Positions 6,440 to 9,366 of a stretch of DNA of 9,366 nucleotides are shown here, one piece after another (position 1 is the first letter of the stretch; the number at the start of each line of letters is the position of its first letter). This DNA is from Gemmatimonadaceae bacterium (GTDB lineage Bacteria; Latescibacterota; UBA2968; UBA8231), in NCBI GenBank assembly GCA_002726335.1, contig PBSR01000260.1, positions 1-9,366 on the forward strand, given 5' to 3'. The position numbers and the translations under genes were made by a program. Under the pieces are notes generated by a model. The model was not told where the DNA came from. It was given only the letters and a program-made list of their open reading frames with translations, and made no database searches.

Positions 6440-6625
6440 GTCTACTTCGCCAATCCTCACCACTCTTGGGAGCGAGGAACCAGCGAAAACACCAACGGAC
6501 TCATCCGCCAGTACCTGCCAAAGCGTACCAGTATGGACCACATCACCCAACACGAATGCAACGCCATCGCTCGCAAGCTCAACCATAGCCCACGAAGACG
6601 GACCTACCAAACCGATTTCCGTCTT
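6440..6625 (+). pseudogene. IS30-family transposase, C-terminal remnant
   Basis: One forward frame reads VYFANPHHSWERGTSENTNG, then LIRQYLPKRTSMDHITQHECNAIARKLN and HSPRRR. This is the highly conserved C-terminal end of IS30-type DDE transposases, including the catalytic Glu within ENTNG. The N-terminal helix-turn-helix and both catalytic aspartates are missing. The surrounding open frame (6338-6967) is artificial: upstream of 6440 and beyond about 6610 it has no transposase similarity. The remnant ends against the stop of the minus-strand SRPBCC gene. No inverted repeat was found, so it is a fragment left by recombination and cannot move. Confidence 0.85.
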
Positions 6626-7085
6626 AGGTGCCGGCCCGATCTGACCGAGCTTTGTTGGCGAGACCACTCAAGTTACCGTCGAGGATCTTACCCATCATCA
6701 GCTTCATCACGGTTTGGCCCAACAGCCAGCCGAAAGGACCGAATTTCACGCGGTAATCCATGCCCCACGTCACTCTCGTGCGCTCGTTTTCCAGCGGCTC
6801 GACCGACAGCTCCGCGTGCACTTCGTGAAGAGGCATCGCCGACATTTCCAACAGACGGACGCGGTACCCACGATTGGGCTCCCACTTGGTCACCTCCTCC
6901 ACCACCGAGGTACCGTCCTCGAAGTTACAGCGCCGTTTCGACCCGACCCCGTCTTCGTCGTCCGTGAGTGCTTCCACGGACTTTACGAGCGGTGCGAATT
7001 CGTCAATGTGCATGAAGCGACCGATGACGGCCCAGACAGTGTCGGGTGCGGCGTCGATGTCGAGAGTTCGTTCATAGTGTATCAA
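6624..7085 (-). CDS. SRPBCC-fold protein (polyketide cyclase/START-like)
   Basis: A 153-residue protein of the SRPBCC helix-grip fold, which binds hydrophobic ligands in a deep cavity; many members have unknown ligands. Visible features: an opening strand and helix IHYERTLDIDAAPDTVWAVIGRF, the segment GVGSKRRCNFEDGTSVVEEVTKWEP, a RTRVTWGMDYRVKFGPFGW strand pair, and the long C-terminal helix LLGQTVMKLMMGKILDGNLSGLA. The start is TTG (7085-7083), strongly supported by GAGGAG exactly six bases upstream (7092-7097), and it gives the expected first strand. The final KARSDRAGT lies at the junction with the IS30 remnant, so the extreme C-terminus may have been replaced, but the fold is complete. 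An IS3-family end lies 84 bases upstream of the start and may have cut the gene off from its original promoter. Confidence 0.85.
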   Translation of the reverse strand: MIHYERTLDIDAAPDTVWAVIGRFMHIDEFAPLVKSVEALTDDEDGVGSKRRCNFEDGTSVVEEVTKWEPNRGYRVRLLEMSAMPLHEVHAELSVEPLENERTRVTWGMDYRVKFGPFGWLLGQTVMKLMMGKILDGNLSGLANKARSDRAGT

Positions 7086-7243
7086 TTCTGACTCCTCAGT
7101 TTGCAGAACAACGCCAGGTTTATTCTTGCCGTTCCAGATTCCACCAGCATCATGATCCGCGACCGGATTGACCTGCTCCCCTAAATCTGGACCATTGTCA
7201 ATGAGAGTTCACCGGCCTAGGATCTGGGCCAGGAGGACGTCTC

Positions 7244-7510
7244 ATGAAGCGCAAGCAGTTCACCGAAGAGCAGATCATCGCGGTCCTCAAGGAGGCAAAA
7301 TCGGGCCTCAAGGTCGCTGACCTGGTTCGCAAACACGGCATCGCTGAGGGCACCTACTACCGGTGGAAGGCCAAGTATGGCGGCATGGATGTCAGTGACG
7401 CCAAACGGCTGAAGCAGATGGACGAGGAAAACCGCCGTCTGAAGCGAATCGTCGCCGACCAGGCCCTCGACATCCAGATGCTGAAGGATGTCGCCTCAAA
7501 AAACTGGTGA
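7244..7510 (+). CDS. IS3-family transposase OrfA
   Basis: An 88-residue OrfA, the DNA-binding subunit of an IS3-type transposase. MKRKQFTEEQIIAVLKEAKS, then VADLVRKHGIAEGTYYRWKAKYGG, form the HTH_Tnp_1 domain. The C-terminal half (RLKQMDEENRRLKRIVADQALDIQMLKDV) is the leucine-zipper-like oligomerisation helix. The length is normal and the frame intact, with AGGAGG eight bases before the ATG. Just before the stop lies A-AAA-AAC (7498-7504), in register as a -1 slippery heptamer; a shift there would read ...SKK-LVKPAARR and join OrfB. Because OrfB is dead, this OrfA could at most make a stand-alone DNA-binding protein able to act on related copies. Confidence 0.92.
   Translation: MKRKQFTEEQIIAVLKEAKSGLKVADLVRKHGIAEGTYYRWKAKYGGMDVSDAKRLKQMDEENRRLKRIVADQALDIQMLKDVASKNW
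7498..7504 (+). promoter_or_regulatory. Programmed -1 frameshift heptamer
   Basis: A AAA AAC sits in the zero frame as codons AAA-AAC, six bases from the orfA TGA. It fits the X-XXY-YYZ rule used by IS3-family elements to make the OrfAB fusion. The -1 frame continues directly into the conserved OrfB start LVKPAARR. Confidence 0.75.
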
Positions 7511-7875
7511 AGCCTGCAGCGAGGCGAAGCGCCGTGGATCACTCCAAGACTCCTTCCACGTGTCCCGTCGCCGTGCCTGTGGGCTTCTCGATCTGCATCG
7601 CAGCACCTATCACTACCGTCCACGAGCGCACCGTGACGAGCTGTTGGCGACCGCTCTGCGGTCCCACGCAGCCAAACGACGACGCTGGGGCTATCGGCGC
7701 TTGCTGCTGCTGTTACGGCGCGACGGCTGGACCGACAATCACAAGCGCGTCTACCGGGTCTATCGGCAGCAGTGCCTCCAGGTCCGTCGGCGTCGGAGAC
7801 GACGCACCGCGGCCAGTCGAGGTCAGCTGCCTATGCCCGCCGTCGGCTTCAACCATAGGAACAGCAACGGGTTCC
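7507..7875 (+). pseudogene. IS3-family transposase OrfB, frameshifted and truncated
   Basis: OrfB starts at the GTG at 7507 as VKPAARRSAVDH in the -1 frame relative to orfA. The recognisable continuation, LQDSFHVSRRRACGLLDLHR, then STYHYRPR, RWGYRRL and NHKRVYRVYRQQCLQVRRRR, is in a different frame, so about one base has been lost near 7543. The N-terminal HTH_21 region is readable to about 7830. A weak match NHR-x-S-x-x-F (7848-7874) to the family's NHRWSMDF would place a glycine where the first catalytic Asp belongs. The DDE core beyond it is absent. The protein cannot be active. Confidence 0.8.
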
Positions 7876-7888
7876 AACGGGTTCCAAC
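7866..7888. repeat. Tandem 10-base repeat
   Basis: AACGGGTTCC occurs twice head to tail (7866-7875, 7876-7885) and begins a third copy (AAC). It lies at the point where IS3 orfB similarity ends, so it may mark a slippage or junction scar. Confidence 0.7.
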
Positions 7889-8131
7889 CGTCGAAACCGT
7901 GGCCGCTGTGCTCAACCTTTACAGCCCCAAGCCCAAACCGGTCCGCGATCGCTCGCGCGCAGGCAAGGCTGTCGATCAGATTTCGCGACCAGGCCGCGTC
8001 TAGAATGAATCCACCACCGCTGTCCCGGGTACGCTGCGTGGCATGCGCAAGGAACGAGCGCTCTTCGGCGCGGAGGTCGGCGAAGATTGCTTTCTGCTCG
8101 GCTTCAACGTTGCCGCCCGTGGCCGTCACCC
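7876..8131. other. Unassigned DNA between two insertion sequences
   Basis: About 250 bases lie between the IS3 truncation point and the left end of the ISAzo13-type element. The minus strand is open across it (within 8156-7713) and reads, after an arbitrary start inside the IS end, ...AEQKAIFADLRAEERSFLAHAT, then DSGGGFILDAAW and LIDSLACARAIADRFGLGAVKVE. That composition is plausible for a real protein fragment, but I recognise no family, there is no start signal, and the frame runs on into antisense IS3 sequence. The plus strand is also open in one frame. It is best treated as a possible relic of an interrupted gene. Confidence 0.25.
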
Positions 8132-8165
8132 TAAGGGCTGAGCGCGAAATAAGCACTATACTTCA
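8132..8165 (+). repeat. Left terminal inverted repeat, ISAzo13-type element
   Basis: It begins TAAGGGCTGAGCGCG and ends CTTCA. It matches the reverse complement of 9145-9178 at 25 of 34 positions, with eight matches in a row at the outer end. Confidence 0.8.
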
Positions 8166-8191
8166 CGACGTAGCGGAGTCATGTTTGGGGC

Positions 8192-9147
8192 GTGGATATC
8201 GATACGCTGCGAGCGAAGTACGAATCTCTTTCTCCTCTGCTGACGGAGCGAACTCAGCGTCTGTGGGCGGCCGCTGAGGCGGTGGCGATTGGCCATGGCG
8301 GCATCGCGATGGTGGATCGCGCCACAGGGATCTCGCGGGCACGGATTGCACGCGGTATCCAGGAGTTGCAGTCGGAGGCGCCGCTGGATCCAGGGCGCAC
8401 GCGTCGGCCTGGGGCGGCCGCAAGCGCCTCGCCGATACCGATGTCACGCTGGAGGCAGATCTCAATGCCTTGGTCGAGCCGATCACGGCCGGAGACCCTG
8501 ACGACAATCCGCTGCGCTGGACGTCGAAGAGTTTGGCCAAGTTGACCGCTGAGTTGCAGGCCATGGGGCACACCGTGAGCGCCAAGGTCGTCTCGGGCCT
8601 GCTGCATGGACTTGGCTACAGGCTGCAATCGAACCGCAAGTCTCGGGAAGGGTCCTCGCACCCGGATCGGGACGCCCAATTTATCTATCTCAATGACCAG
8701 GTGTGCGAGGATCAGACGCAGGGCCAACCGGTCATTTCGGTCGACACGAAGAAGAAAGAGTTGGTCGGCGACTTCAAGAATCCCGGGCGCGAGTGGCGAC
8801 CTCAAGGAGAGCCCGAGCGTGTGAAGGTGCACGACTTCATCGTCCCTGCCCAAGGCAAGGCCCACTATCCTCCTGGCACCAGCAAGTGGAACAAGATCGA
8901 GCATCGCTTGTTCTCTCATATCGCCATGAACTGGCGTGGTAAACCCTTGGTGAGTCTGGCCACGATCGTCAGCCTCATCGGCGGCACGACCACTGAAGCA
9001 GGACTCCGCGTACGCTCCGAGATCGACAAAAGGACCTATCCCAAGGGCGTCACCGTGAAGGACGAACAACTGGCCCGTGTGCCGCTCTGGCGGCATGATT
9101 TCCACGGCGACTGGAACTACACCATCCGGCCAACTGCGGCGACATGA
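8192..9147 (+). pseudogene. ISAzo13-family transposase, frameshifted and internally deleted
   Basis: The first part (GTG at 8192) reads LRAKYESLSPLLTERTQRLW, AAAEAVAIGHGGIAMV and ATGISRARIARGI up to PGRTRRPG, the helix-turn-helix region. A missing G in the run at 8411-8414 shifts the frame; one frame over, GGRKRLADTDVTLEADLNALVEP continues and the second part runs to 9147. That part has LRWTSKSLAKL, NRKSREGSSHPDRDAQF, the catalytic-region ISVDTKKKELVGDFKN with the first Asp, then VHDFIVPAQGKA joined directly to HYPPGTSKWNKIEHRLF with the catalytic Glu region. In full-length relatives roughly 100 residues, including an ITADGGGSN-type second Asp motif, lie between these (from memory). The junction is near 8861. 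The protein is therefore inactive twice over. Confidence 0.88.
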
Positions 9148-9178
9148 AATACATCCCTTATTCCGCACCGAGCCCTTA
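9145..9178 (-). repeat. Right terminal inverted repeat, ISAzo13-type element
   Basis: Read on the minus strand it begins TAAGGGCTCGGTGCGG and pairs with the left end. It overlaps the last codon and stop of the transposase relic, as is common for compact insertion sequences. Confidence 0.8.
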
Positions 9179-9241
9179 GTCGGGCCCCAAGACAAGATTT
9201 CCTGCCTGCAACGCCTCGCAGTCTCTGCCGGTGGGGATTGC

Positions 9242-9366
9242 TCAAGTCAACTCGATGCGCAACTTCTTGCCGAGTGCGCGCGCGGCTCGATCCATCGTCT
9301 GCAGAGTCACAGAAGGATTGGCCGGATTCAGCAGCCGATCGAGTGCTGAGCGGCTTGTTTGCATGC
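9242..9366 (-). CDS. XRE/HigA-type antitoxin-like protein, C-terminal part (start outside window)
   Basis: Forty codons plus a TGA stop are visible on the minus strand: MQTSRSALDRLLNPANPSVT, then LQTMDRAARALGKKLRIELT. This is the second half of a small HTH protein of the kind annotated as XRE-type or HigA-like antitoxin: the TSRSALDRLL recognition helix, a P-x-N-x-SVTL turn, and the RAARALGKKLRIEL dimerisation end. The ATG at 9364 is probably internal, because relatives have about 50 further residues before it. In HigBA-type loci the toxin gene precedes the antitoxin, so a toxin would be expected just beyond the right edge. The ISAzo13-type element sits 63 bases downstream of its stop. Confidence 0.75.
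   Translation of the reverse strand, partial: MQTSRSALDRLLNPANPSVTLQTMDRAARALGKKLRIELT

Larger units (their letters stand above)
7169..7875 (+). mobile_element. IS3-family element (IS407-like), right end missing
   Basis: The left end is recognisable as TGACCTGCTCCCCTAAATCT beginning at 7169, matching the terminal repeat style of IS407-type IS3 elements. It is followed by a short leader, AGGAGG (7231-7236), orfA and a broken orfB. Similarity to orfB fades around 7830-7875. No matching right inverted repeat is present, so the 3' half, including the integrase catalytic core, has been lost. The right boundary given is approximate. Confidence 0.8.
8132..9178 (+). mobile_element. ISAzo13-family element, complete ends, internally deleted
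   Basis: A 1047-base element bounded by imperfect 34-base inverted repeats (8132-8165 and 9145-9178). Both ends start TAAGGGCT; 25 of 34 positions match, including an inner AATAAG. It contains one broken transposase gene. TATACT at 8157-8162 could be its -10. No clear target-site duplication is visible; flanking TA dinucleotides would be shared if the true ends start at AGGGCT. With both ends kept and the transposase dead, it would be a non-autonomous copy that an intact relative could mobilise. Confidence 0.8.

Noticed and set aside
6338..6967. A 209-codon open frame as one gene.
   Set aside because: Only the part from 6440 to about 6610 resembles IS30 transposase; the rest is antisense to the SRPBCC gene or unrelated.
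7713..8156. A 147-codon minus-strand frame as an intact gene.
   Set aside because: Its GTG start and first residues are inside the ISAzo13 terminal repeat and its end is antisense to IS3 orfB, so it cannot be intact; only the middle is kept as a possible relic.
8125..9185. Target-site duplication around the ISAzo13-type element.
   Set aside because: Apart from TA dinucleotides that depend on how the ends are drawn, the flanks (GTCACCC and GTCGGGC) give no convincing direct repeat at the right distance.
8254..9195. A 313-codon minus-strand frame.
   Set aside because: Antisense shadow of the ISAzo13-type transposase relic.
1..9366. CRISPR array, tRNA, rRNA, or a new defence or conjugation system.
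   Set aside because: No spaced direct repeats, no cloverleaf or rRNA-like stretch, and no set of nuclease, helicase, reverse transcriptase or transfer genes; the PcfJ domain alone is not enough to claim conjugation.

Overview
The window is GC-rich bacterial DNA with short intergenic gaps, GTG and TTG starts and clear Shine-Dalgarno sequences. The gene mix (a marine-type sulfotransferase-like protein, a Gfo/Idh/MocA protein, a chromosomal PcfJ-domain protein and an ISAzo13-type transposase) would fit an uncultured Gram-negative lineage such as a sponge or marine symbiont. Nothing here fixes the taxon, so that is a guess.

Left two thirds (1-6307): the chromosomal-looking part. It opens with the 3' end of a sulfotransferase-like gene (+). 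Four genes follow on the minus strand, in transcription order: a ribokinase-type PfkB kinase, a CDP-alcohol phosphatidyltransferase whose GTG start overlaps the kinase stop (GTGA), a small XRE repressor-like protein and a thioredoxin. The XRE-thioredoxin pair has its own sigma70-like promoter, followed by three TGCTAT/ATAGCA half-sites, which suggests autoregulation. Divergent from the kinase is a two-gene plus-strand unit: a secreted protein of unknown function overlapping by 13 bases a Gfo/Idh/MocA protein that has Glu-Val-Pro in place of the usual Glu-Lys-Pro. A convergent 453-aa PcfJ-domain protein closes this part.

Right third (about 6440-9241): an insertion-sequence graveyard. It holds the 3' scrap of an IS30-family transposase, one intact cellular gene (an SRPBCC-fold protein with a TTG start), a truncated IS3-family element (intact orfA with an A-AAA-AAC slippery site, and orfB broken by a frameshift and truncation), about 250 bases of unassigned DNA, and a complete-ended but dead ISAzo13-family element. 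That last element has imperfect 34-base terminal inverted repeats, a one-base frameshift and a large internal deletion in its transposase. At the right edge is the C-terminus of an XRE/HigA-type antitoxin-like protein on the minus strand, running out of the window.

I see no CRISPR array, tRNA, rRNA or convincing new defence system. The most interesting leads are the translationally coupled kinase and phospholipid synthase, the repressor-thioredoxin operon with a tripartite operator, and the EKP-less Gfo/Idh/MocA protein next to a secreted partner.
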